Shown one piece after another: positions 6,813 to 11,629 of a stretch of 11,629 bases of DNA (within the stretch, counting starts at the first letter, position 1; each line of letters starts with the position of its first letter). The stretch covers positions 1-11,629 of the forward strand of contig DASWMO010000052.1 of assembly GCA_036399715.1 (NCBI GenBank). Direction: 5' to 3'. Below the pieces are notes generated by a model. The model was not told the DNA's origin, ran no database searches, and was given only the letters and a program-made list of their open reading frames with translations. The position numbers and the translations under genes were made by a program. Source of the DNA: DASVSE01 sp036399715. GTDB lineage: Bacteria; Bacteroidota; Rhodothermia; Rhodothermales; Rubricoccaceae.

Positions 6813-8159
6813 TCAGGCCATCACAGACTCGGTCCCGACCGTCCGGTCGGCGAGGACGTGGACCGTCTGCCCGTTCGACTGCGAGACCGCAGCGTCGTGG
6901 CGCGTCGGGCCGTGGTCCTCGGCGTGGTCGTGGTCGTGCTCGTGCTCCGCGGACGCCATGCCGATGAACAGCGCGCTGAGGACCGTGAACACGTAGGCCT
7001 GGATGAACACGACGAGCAGTTCGAGCCCGTAGATGAAGACCGTCAGGAGCAGCGCCGGGATGGCCGTCCCGTAGCCCGCGGCGGCGCCGAAGCTGCCGCC
7101 GATGATGAAGATGAGCCCGATGAGGTTCAGGATCACCAGGTGCCCGGCGACCATGTTGGCGAAGAGCCGAACGGCGAGCGCGAACGGCTTCGTGAACAGG
7201 CCGATGATCTCGATCGGGATCAGGATGAACTTGACGAAGGTCGGGATGCCGGGCGGCCACAGGATGTGGAGCCAGTAGTCCTTCGTGCCAGCCATCTGCG
7301 TCACGATGAACGTGAAGACCGCCAGCACGGCCGTGACCGTGATGTTGCTCGTCGCGGTCGCGCCCCACGGCACGAGGCCGAGCAGGTTGCAGATCAGGAT
7401 GAAGAAGAAGACCGACAGCAGGTACGGCAGGTAGCGGTCCGTCTTGGAGCCGAGGTTCGGGCGGGCAATCTCGTCGCGGACGTAGATCACGAACGTCTCA
7501 ATGAGGTTCTGCATCCGGCCGCGCGGCGCAGAGGTCCGGCCGACGCCGCGCTTGTACTTGCCCGCCATCGGGATCAGAATGAGCGCGAGCAGGCCGATGC
7601 CGAGAAAGATGAACACCAAGTGGCGCGTCATCGAGAGGTCCGCGAGGACGGCCGAGCCGTCGGCCGGGACGAGGTGCGCGTCGTAAGCAGCGTGGTGCTC
7701 GGCGCCCGCCTCGGCGTCATGGCCGGCGGCGGCTCCGGCCTCGGCGCTGTGCTCGGCCTCGTCGGAGCCCGCAGCAAGGGCGTCGGGCGTGAGGCTGTCG
7801 CCCGTGTCCTCTGCCGACTCGGCGGGGAGCGCGTCGCCCTCGGCGGCGTGCTCGGCCTCGGCCCGGTAGCGCCCCGAAGCGACGGCGGCCGTGGACGACC
7901 AGAAGCCGTCGAGGCCGAGCGCACCATCCGGGCGACGGACAAGAAAGATGCGCGCCAGTTCGAAGGCCCCGTCGCCAAAGGGCTCAATGTCGAGGTACGC
8001 GCCGTCCGACGTGTGGTGGACCGCGTCCAGCTCTTCCTTCTCCTCCTCGGCCGCGACGGGCGAATGCGCCTCCTGGGCGCGCACCGCGGACCCGCCGGCG
8101 ACGAGCAGGGCGACGAGGAACGCGAGGCGAGAGAGGCCGGTCGGCACAGTCAGAGTCAT
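6813..8159 (-). CDS. atpB: F1Fo ATP synthase subunit a, enlarged with signal peptide and His/acid-rich extensions
   Basis: Subunit a forms the two proton half-channels against the c-ring. The core (about 180-400) is canonical: first membrane helix 'LVFIFLGIGLLALILI' at 181-196, 'LPYLLSVFFFILICNLLGL' near 244-262, and the essential Arg331 in 'AVRLFANMVAGH', followed by the last two helices. At 448 residues it is far longer than the usual 230-280. Residues 1-28 look like a cleavable signal peptide (ending AVRA-QE). Residues 30-178 form an Ala/Glu/Asp/His-rich segment predicted to lie outside the membrane. The C-terminus adds about 45 residues starting 'EHEHDHDHAEDHG'. A start at 8159 fits the signal peptide; an upstream in-frame start at 8234 would add 25 Pro/Ser-rich residues. 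I recall shorter His-rich extensions in other Bacteroidota. It follows the AtpI-like gene by 13 bp. Confidence 0.95.
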   Translation of the reverse strand: MTLTVPTGLSRLAFLVALLVAGGSAVRAQEAHSPVAAEEEKEELDAVHHTSDGAYLDIEPFGDGAFELARIFLVRRPDGALGLDGFWSSTAAVASGRYRAEAEHAAEGDALPAESAEDTGDSLTPDALAAGSDEAEHSAEAGAAAGHDAEAGAEHHAAYDAHLVPADGSAVLADLSMTRHLVFIFLGIGLLALILIPMAGKYKRGVGRTSAPRGRMQNLIETFVIYVRDEIARPNLGSKTDRYLPYLLSVFFFILICNLLGLVPWGATATSNITVTAVLAVFTFIVTQMAGTKDYWLHILWPPGIPTFVKFILIPIEIIGLFTKPFALAVRLFANMVAGHLVILNLIGLIFIIGGSFGAAAGYGTAIPALLLTVFIYGLELLVVFIQAYVFTVLSALFIGMASAEHEHDHDHAEDHGPTRHDAAVSQSNGQTVHVLADRTVGTESVMA

Positions 8160-8172
8160 CGGAGGGCGCGGG

Positions 8173-8469
8173 TCAGGCGTCGCGGGGGGCGGAGGGGCGG
8201 CCGAGCACGAGCGCGACTTCGAGGGCGAGCCCAAGGGCGTAGACCACCCCGAGACCGCCGACGAACGCGAGCCGGTGGACGGGCACGGTCACGAAGAGGA
8301 CCACGACGGCGACGAGGAGCACGAGAAGGCGCACGAATCCGCCGCCGAGGACCACCTTCATCATGCCGTTGAGGTCCAGGCTGCGTCCCCGGCGGGCGAG
8401 CAGCAGCGCGACGGCAGCATTCGCTGCGCCCAGAAGGGCGCCGAGAAGCAGGCTCGTCGCGACGGACAT
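8173..8469 (-). CDS. Small membrane protein, AtpI/UncI-like
   Basis: The 98-residue protein has three or four hydrophobic segments: 'SLLLGALLGAANAAVALLLA' (about 6-25), 'LLVLLVAVVVLFVTV' (48-62) and 'LAFVGGLGVVYALGLALEVA' (67-86). Between the first two is a basic loop with 'MKVVLGGGFVRLL'. Size, topology and position directly before atpB match the AtpI-like accessory proteins found at the head of atp operons, which help assemble the c-ring. The sequence is too simple to fix the subfamily. A CCGACCC box lies 4 nt before its ATG. It follows AtpZ by 114 bp, the longest gap in the upstream half of the operon, which may hold an internal promoter. Confidence 0.7.
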   Translation of the reverse strand: MSVATSLLLGALLGAANAAVALLLARRGRSLDLNGMMKVVLGGGFVRLLVLLVAVVVLFVTVPVHRLAFVGGLGVVYALGLALEVALVLGRPSAPRDA

Positions 8470-8504
8470 CGGCGGGTCGGGGAGGACGGGGTTTCGGGAG
8501 GCGA

Positions 8505-8512
8505 GAAAACTA
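8505..8512 (-). promoter_or_regulatory. Possible internal promoter -7 element before the AtpI-like gene
   Basis: On the minus strand this reads TAGTTTTC, one mismatch from the TAnnTTTG element of Bacteroidota promoters. It lies 36 nt before the start codon at 8469, inside the 114-bp AtpZ/AtpI-like spacer, an AT-containing patch in otherwise GC-dense DNA. No good -33 element is seen. It could let atpB-G be transcribed apart from the M23-bactofilin-AtpZ genes. Confidence 0.3.
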
Positions 8513-8583
8513 GCCGCGCGCCCATAGAGGCTCCGGCAAGGGGCAATGAAAACGAGGCGAACCGTCCGCCCTCGCCAGCCCCA

Positions 8584-9036
8584 CTATTTCCTCTTGGGCT
8601 TCCGCGCGTCCGCCTCACGTGCGACGCGCACGATAAGCGCAACGATGCCGACCATCCCGAGGGCCGCGCCGATGAGCAGGCCCCACGGCGTCGAGCCGAG
8701 CCACAGGTCGACCGCGTAGCCGCCGCCCGTAAAGACGGCCATCGAGGCGGCAATCTGGACGCCGAGCCCGAGGTAGGGCCCGGCCGCCTGCATGCCGTCG
8801 AGGTACGAGTCGCCGACGGAGGCCGGCGTCGGCCGGGCGGCCGGGCGTCGGGTGCCCGGAGCGGACGAGAACGGGTCGGGCTCGGCCGAGAGCGCGCCGA
8901 GGTCGCTCTCGGCTTGTGCTGCCTGCTCAGCTTCCGGCGTGCTCCACTTCTGCTCGTAGGCCCGGTCCGCCTCCGCCCATGCGTCGGGCGGACCATCGTC
9001 CGGGCGGGTCGGATCGTCTGCGTCGGACGTCGTCAT
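8584..9036 (-). CDS. atpZ: AtpZ/AtpI-family F1Fo ATP synthase assembly protein with long N-terminal tail
   Basis: The C-terminal half of this 150-residue protein is a typical AtpZ domain: two membrane helices ('YLGLGVQIAASMAVFTGGGY' near 88-107 and 'WGLLIGAALGMVGIVALIV' near 118-136). The signature Gly-rich first helix runs into 'AVDLWLGSTP', and a basic tail 'READARKPKRK' follows. AtpZ proteins act with AtpI in ATP synthase assembly and have been linked to Mg2+/Ca2+ supply. Residues 1-82 are an added acidic, Pro/Ala-rich, probably disordered tail; many AtpZ proteins are only 70-100 residues. The ATG overlaps the bactofilin stop codon (ATGA at 9033-9036, minus strand), which indicates translational coupling. 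Family assignment is good; the tail's role is unknown. Confidence 0.82.
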   Translation of the reverse strand: MTTSDADDPTRPDDGPPDAWAEADRAYEQKWSTPEAEQAAQAESDLGALSAEPDPFSSAPGTRRPAARPTPASVGDSYLDGMQAAGPYLGLGVQIAASMAVFTGGGYAVDLWLGSTPWGLLIGAALGMVGIVALIVRVAREADARKPKRK

Positions 9037-9506
9037 GCTGAGGCGGGGGCGATGCCCGGCAGGGTCGCCCCATCGGTGAGGAGTGCGGGGCGGACCGAGA
9101 CGAGACGGTCAGCCGAGCGGTCGGCGGCGGGGCCCATCTCACAGCGGCCGTTGAAGACGGCGCCGTCCTCGATCACGAGCGCGCCGGCGCGGATGTCGCC
9201 GTCGATGACGGCTGTCGGGCGGAGGACGAGGCGCTCGCGGACGCTGAGCGTGCCCGTGATGTGGCCCGCGATCTCGGCCGTCGTCGAGGTCACCTCGCCG
9301 TCCACGGTCCCGCCGGGCATGATCATCGTGCGGCCCTGCACGTCGAGGTCGCCGCGGACGGTCCCCGAGACGTTGAGGTTGCCGAGGGCGCGGAGCGCGC
9401 CGTCGAGCGTCGTCCCGGCACCGACGATGGTGTGCTGCTCGGCCGGGTTGCCCGGCGGGCGAGCACGGGCAGGGTCGGGTGAGGCGTCGGGGCGGAAGAG
9501 GGCCAT
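9033..9506 (-). CDS. Bactofilin family cytoskeletal protein
   Basis: The 157-residue protein is a bactofilin (polymer-forming, DUF583). A short Pro/Ala-rich N-terminal tail (1-22) precedes the right-handed beta-helix core, about residues 25-125. The core shows the repeating 'G.L.V.G.V.G.L' pattern: 'ALRALGNLNVSGTVRGDLDV', 'GRTMIMPGGTVDGEV', 'TAEIAGHITGTLSV', 'LVLRPTAVIDGDIRAGALVI' and 'GAVFNGRCEM'. A flexible C-terminus follows. Bactofilins assemble nucleotide-free filaments on the inner face of the membrane and often position cell-wall enzymes. It begins 2 bp after the M23 peptidase stop and overlaps the AtpZ start by 4 nt, so the three genes are probably co-translated. The M23 neighbour is the classic partner in cell-shape control. 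Confidence 0.92.
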   Translation of the reverse strand: MALFRPDASPDPARARPPGNPAEQHTIVGAGTTLDGALRALGNLNVSGTVRGDLDVQGRTMIMPGGTVDGEVTSTTAEIAGHITGTLSVRERLVLRPTAVIDGDIRAGALVIEDGAVFNGRCEMGPAADRSADRLVSVRPALLTDGATLPGIAPASA

Positions 9507-9508
9507 CG

Positions 9509-10396
9509 TCAGCGGAGCGAGAAGAACGTCTCAGGGTCGAGCGGTCGCCCGTCGCGCCAAACCTCGACGTGGAGGTGCGGGCCCGACGTGATCTCGCCCG
9601 TGTTGCCGCTTTCGGCGAGGGCCTCGCGAGCGGCGACGCGGTCGCCAGCGCGGCGGAGGAGCCGGCGGTTGTGCTTGTAAACAGAAAGGTAGCCGCCCGC
9701 GTGCTGCATGGCAACGGTGAGGCCGCCGCCCTGCGTCCAGTCGGCAAAGACGACCGTTCCGTCGCCAGCGGCGAGGACGGGCGTGCCGGCGTCGGCAGCG
9801 AGGTCGAGGCCGTAGTGGCCGCGCGCCGGGAGAAACCCGCGCGACACGACTCCGTCGAGAGGTGCCGGGACGGGCGACCGCAGCGACGCGAGGTAGGCGC
9901 CAGCCGCCCGCGAGCGGGTCCGCTGGGCACGGATCGACGCGGGGGACTCAGACGAGGCGGCGGGCTCGGCTGGTTGAGGCGCCACCGTGATGGCCTGGGC
10001 GGGGACCTCTTCGGTAGCCCGAGCCCCCGAGGCGGCTGAGTCTGCCTCGGACACGCCGACCGGGGCGCTGCCTGTGATGAGGGCCCGGAGCAGCGTGATC
10101 TGCTCGACCTGAGCAGTCATCGAGTCTTCAAGCGCCGAGGCCCGGGACGCATTCCGCTCGGCCTCGGCCCGGAGCTCGCCGGCCCCCGGTCCGAGCAGTA
10201 CGCTCCGAACGGGGGTCAGCACGACCACTGCGACGAGCACCGCTGCCACAGCGACGATGGCGATCAGGAGGACATAGAGCGCCATGCCGAGGCGGACCTC
10301 ATACTGGCGCGGGGCGCTCATCGTGTCCGGCTCCAGCACAATCACGGTCCGCGCCGCGCCGGGGCGCGAGAGCAGGTCGCGGAGAAAATCGATCAT
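9509..10396 (-). CDS. Membrane-anchored M23 family peptidoglycan endopeptidase
   Basis: The 295-residue protein has an N-terminal cytoplasmic stretch, one membrane helix ('LGMALYVLLIAIVAVAAVLV' and on, about 36-60) and a short Ala/Glu-rich periplasmic helix. A Ser/Ala-rich linker follows, then a C-terminal LytM/M23 domain. All zinc and catalytic residues are visible: His194 and Asp198 in 'GHYGLD', His242 in 'YKHN', and His274/His276 in 'SGPHLHVEV'. It should therefore be an active zinc endopeptidase cutting peptide cross-links in the periplasm. The frame also has an ATG at 10465, which would add 23 Arg/Pro-rich residues. I prefer 10396, because 'MIDFLRDLL' looks native, a CCGACCC box lies 7 nt upstream and the putative promoter at 10476-10484 would leave almost no leader for 10465. 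It heads the operon and is followed at 2 bp by bactofilin. Confidence 0.92.
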   Translation of the reverse strand: MIDFLRDLLSRPGAARTVIVLEPDTMSAPRQYEVRLGMALYVLLIAIVAVAAVLVAVVVLTPVRSVLLGPGAGELRAEAERNASRASALEDSMTAQVEQITLLRALITGSAPVGVSEADSAASGARATEEVPAQAITVAPQPAEPAASSESPASIRAQRTRSRAAGAYLASLRSPVPAPLDGVVSRGFLPARGHYGLDLAADAGTPVLAAGDGTVVFADWTQGGGLTVAMQHAGGYLSVYKHNRRLLRRAGDRVAAREALAESGNTGEITSGPHLHVEVWRDGRPLDPETFFSLR

Positions 10397-10475
10397 GGGC
10401 GGCGGGTCGGGACGGCGCGCGCGGCGGGTCAGTACCCATGCGGGGAGCTTTCGCCGCATCTGCATACGCTCCCGT

Positions 10476-10484
10476 CTAACTTAG
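10476..10484. promoter_or_regulatory. Shared palindromic -7 element in the M23/rpsT divergent spacer
   Basis: CTAACTTAG is a 9-nt odd palindrome and an AT-rich island in the 156-bp spacer. Read in either direction it gives TAnsTTAG, one mismatch from TAnnTTTG. It would leave leaders of about 60-75 nt for rpsT and for the M23 gene starting at 10396. Neither side has a clear -33 element. Confidence 0.35.
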
Positions 10485-10552
10485 CCGGCTACACGCGCCC
10501 GCACGGGGCGCCCCGCCCCCCGAAGTTGCCGGCCCGTCGCCGGCCCTGCTCT

Positions 10553-10810
10553 ATGCCGCAGCACAAATCCGCCGCCAAGCGCGTCCGTCAGGACGCCAAG
10601 CGCCGCCTCCGCAACCGCTACCAGAAGGTCCGCGTGCGGACGCTCATCAAGGACCTCCGCGCCACGACCGACCCGGCCGAGGCCGGCGCCAAGCTCAACG
10701 TCGTCAAGGCGCAGCTGGACCGGCTCGCCTCGCGGCGGATCGTTCACCCCAACAACGCGGCCAACGCCAAGAGCCAGCTCGACGTGTTCGTGCGCTCGCT
10801 CAGCGCGTAG
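10553..10810 (+). CDS. rpsT: 30S ribosomal protein S20
   Basis: The 85-residue basic protein is ribosomal protein S20, a helical primary-binding protein of 16S rRNA in the small subunit. The N-terminal 'MPQHKSAAKRVRQDAKRRLR' and 'NRYQKVRVRTLIKDL' match the family, as does the C-terminal 'IVHPNNAANAKSQLDVFV' region, where most members have 'hkn.a.r.kS.l'. Length is normal. ATG 10553 is chosen over an upstream in-frame start at 10526, which would add nine unrelated residues. The gene is single, divergent from the M23/atp operon, with no Shine-Dalgarno before the start. In several bacteria S20 is controlled at its own leader; a GCCGGC repeat pair just before the start (about 10528-10542) could fold, but no specific regulator is evident. 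Confidence 0.95.
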   Translation: MPQHKSAAKRVRQDAKRRLRNRYQKVRVRTLIKDLRATTDPAEAGAKLNVVKAQLDRLASRRIVHPNNAANAKSQLDVFVRSLSA

Positions 10811-10813
10811 CGC

Positions 10814-10850
10814 GCCGCCGGCCGCAGAACTGGACAACCGGTTGGGCGGC
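10814..10850 (+). terminator. Possible rpsT terminator stem
   Basis: GCCGCC (10814-10819) can pair with GGCGGC (10845-10850), enclosing the palindrome CAACCGGTTG (10835-10844). It starts 3 nt after the rpsT stop. There is no T-run, so it is a weak call. Confidence 0.3.
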
Positions 10851-10864
10851 CCGTGGAACTCTCT

Positions 10865-10996
10865 CAGCGTGGGCTCGGTTAGGCCGCAACGGCACACAGA
10901 GCCCATCTGCGCTGCTCCACGTGTTCTTTTCCGACGATTCGGTCGTCGTTTAGCTCAGGCACACGATCTTCGGCCGAAGACTCGCACCGACGAGTC
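10865..10996 (+). ncRNA. Candidate structured RNA: cluster of hairpins downstream of rpsT
   Basis: No gene is seen in 10811-11147, but this part is packed with complementary segments. A nested stem pairs CAGCG (10865-10869) with CGCTG (10910-10914) and, inside it, TGGGCTC (10870-10876) with GAGCCCA (10899-10905). CGACGA (10932-10937) pairs with TCGTCG (10943-10948) over a 5-nt loop. A 14-nt perfect palindrome lies at 10967-10980, and GACTCG (10979-10984) pairs with CGAGTC (10991-10996). TCGTCG can instead pair with a second CGACGA at 10988-10993, so two folds compete. It matches no RNA family I recognise. It could be an independent small RNA, the rpsT 3' end, or part of the leader of the outer-membrane gene. 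Confidence 0.35.
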
Positions 10997-11003
10997 GGGC
11001 CGG

Positions 11004-11032
11004 TTGCAAGTGTCCTGTCTATTTCGCATACT
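11004..11032 (+). promoter_or_regulatory. Possible sigma70-like promoter for the outer-membrane protein
   Basis: TTGCAA (11004-11009) and CATACT (11027-11032) are separated by exactly 17 nt. Each matches four of six bases of the -35 and -10 consensus. Transcription would start near 11039 and leave a leader of about 110 nt before the ATG at 11148. Confidence 0.35.
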
Positions 11033-11033
11033 A

Positions 11034-11061
11034 GGCGCTCAGGTCCGAGCGCCGTGCTTTT
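11034..11061 (+). terminator. Terminator-like hairpin with T-run in the leader
   Basis: GGCGCTC (11034-11040) and GAGCGCC (11047-11053) form a perfect 7-bp stem with a 6-nt loop, followed by GTGCTTTT. It could end transcripts arriving from rpsT or the hairpin cluster. If transcription begins just upstream, it could instead act as an attenuator at the very start of the leader. Confidence 0.4.
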
Positions 11062-11063
11062 CG

Positions 11064-11088
11064 CTCACCGGTTCCGCTCCTCACCGGT
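11064..11088 (+). repeat. Direct repeat CTCACCGGT x2
   Basis: CTCACCGGT occurs at 11064-11072 and again at 11080-11088, 16 nt apart start to start. Each contains the palindrome ACCGGT, so it could be a pair of protein-binding half-sites or a small stem in the leader of the gene at 11148. Function is unknown. Confidence 0.3.
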
Positions 11089-11147
11089 GCCGCCCGGCCC
11101 CAGGCCTTTCCGCCCGGACGGCCCCAAACCCTCACCCCTCCCTCTCC

Positions 11148-11629
11148 ATGCTACAGAACCGACCGGAGAAGACGACGCTGCTGCGTGTCTCCGCCCTCGT
11201 GCTCGGGTTCGCGGCTCTCCTGACCGCCCAGTCGGCGCAGGCGCAGACCCGTTCCTACAACACCCCCTACATCATCGTCCGCGGCGGTACCACCGTCTAC
11301 GGCGGCGAGCTCGACCAGGCCGGCGAAGGCAGCGGTCGCGATGCGACGTCCTGGCTGACGCGCAACTTCGGCGCCCTCATCGGCGGCGAGATCGGCTACC
11401 AGTTCACGCCGGCCTTCGGCTTCGGCATCGGCGCCCACTACGCGCAGTACAACGCCCTCAGCGAGGTCGGCACCCCGGTCGGCACGGGCTGCAACCCCGG
11501 CGGTACCGGCGAGGGGACATGTGACGCGTCGGAGAACCTTCCCGCCGGGACGGCCATCTTCCGCTACACGGCGTTCCCGAGCTCGAAGATCTCGCCGTTT
11601 GTCAACTTCGGTGGCATGCTCGTCATCCC
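11148..11629 (+). CDS. Outer-membrane beta-barrel protein, N-terminal part (3' cut by window)
   Basis: The frame is open from ATG 11148 to the window end, giving about 160 residues. It starts with a signal peptide: positive N-terminus 'MLQNRPEKTTLLR', hydrophobic core 'VSALVLGFAALLTA', and cleavage after 'AQSAQA' near residue 32. The mature part has alternating aromatic/Gly strands typical of eight-stranded OmpA-like or Omp_b-brl barrels: 'YIIVRGGTTVYGGEL', 'NFGALIGGEIGYQFTPAFGF' and 'GIGAHYAQYNAL', then a variable loop with two Cys (about 122 and 132) and 'SKISPFVNFGGMLV'. It should sit in the outer membrane; whether a peptidoglycan-binding domain follows cannot be seen. The upstream leader is C-rich with no Shine-Dalgarno. 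The start is fixed by the signal peptide. Confidence 0.8.
   Translation, partial: MLQNRPEKTTLLRVSALVLGFAALLTAQSAQAQTRSYNTPYIIVRGGTTVYGGELDQAGEGSGRDATSWLTRNFGALIGGEIGYQFTPAFGFGIGAHYAQYNALSEVGTPVGTGCNPGGTGEGTCDASENLPAGTAIFRYTAFPSSKISPFVNFGGMLVI

Noticed and set aside
6858..9591. Two long + strand frames opposite atpB, AtpZ and bactofilin
   Set aside because: Highly charged random-like composition, opposite genes with clear family motifs.
10943..11016. tRNA-like stretch (TTTAGCTCAGG resembling a D-arm, later GGTTGCAAGTGTCC)
   Set aside because: The D-stem does not close, the anticodon region is a palindrome with no 7-nt loop, and there is no proper TTCRANY T-loop or acceptor pairing.

Overview
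The window is chromosomal DNA of very high GC content (roughly 70 % by eye). It most likely comes from a Rhodothermota/Bacteroidota-type bacterium, perhaps close to Rubricoccus or Rubrivirga; that placement is inference. Four things support it: the ATP synthase cluster lacks the beta and epsilon genes; the alpha subunit carries an insertion between its 'LLERAAK' and 'GGGSLTALP' motifs that I recall from Bacteroidota; subunit a has a signal peptide and His/acid-rich extensions; and start codons lack Shine-Dalgarno sequences and often follow C-rich leaders.

Layout. 1-272: tail of a response regulator receiver domain, without a DNA-binding domain. 393-1022 (-): class I SAM-dependent methyltransferase with a degenerate motif I. 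1190-1555 (+): small exported protein. It is followed by a 21-bp tandem repeat (1591-1779) and an unrecognised helical protein (1788-2441). The exported ORF ends CCC TGA, and its +1 frame stays open through the repeat into the next gene. 2482-2520: perfect inverted repeat, a probable shared terminator for the converging genes.

2539-10396 (-) is one long apparent operon. Read in transcription order it is: M23 endopeptidase, bactofilin, AtpZ, a small AtpI-like membrane protein, then atpB-atpE-atpF-atpH-atpA-atpG. The first two genes are separated by 2 bp, and bactofilin overlaps AtpZ at ATGA, so a cell-wall/cell-shape pair is translationally tied to the ATP synthase assembly factors. Every spacer from atpB onward holds a GC-rich hairpin within about 17 nt of the upstream stop codon. 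This is a plausible means of setting the unequal subunit stoichiometry by mRNA processing or partial termination. atpD and atpC are not in the window and must lie elsewhere if the enzyme is complete.

10553-10810 (+): rpsT (ribosomal protein S20), divergent from the M23 gene across a spacer with a small AT-rich palindrome that could serve as a promoter element in both directions. 10811-11147: non-coding region packed with hairpins, including two mutually exclusive pairings, a sigma70-like promoter and a terminator-like hairpin. It is the best candidate here for an undescribed structured RNA or leader. 11148-11629 (+): start of an outer-membrane beta-barrel protein with a signal peptide, cut by the window end.

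I see no CRISPR array, insertion sequence, phage genes, rRNA or tRNA.
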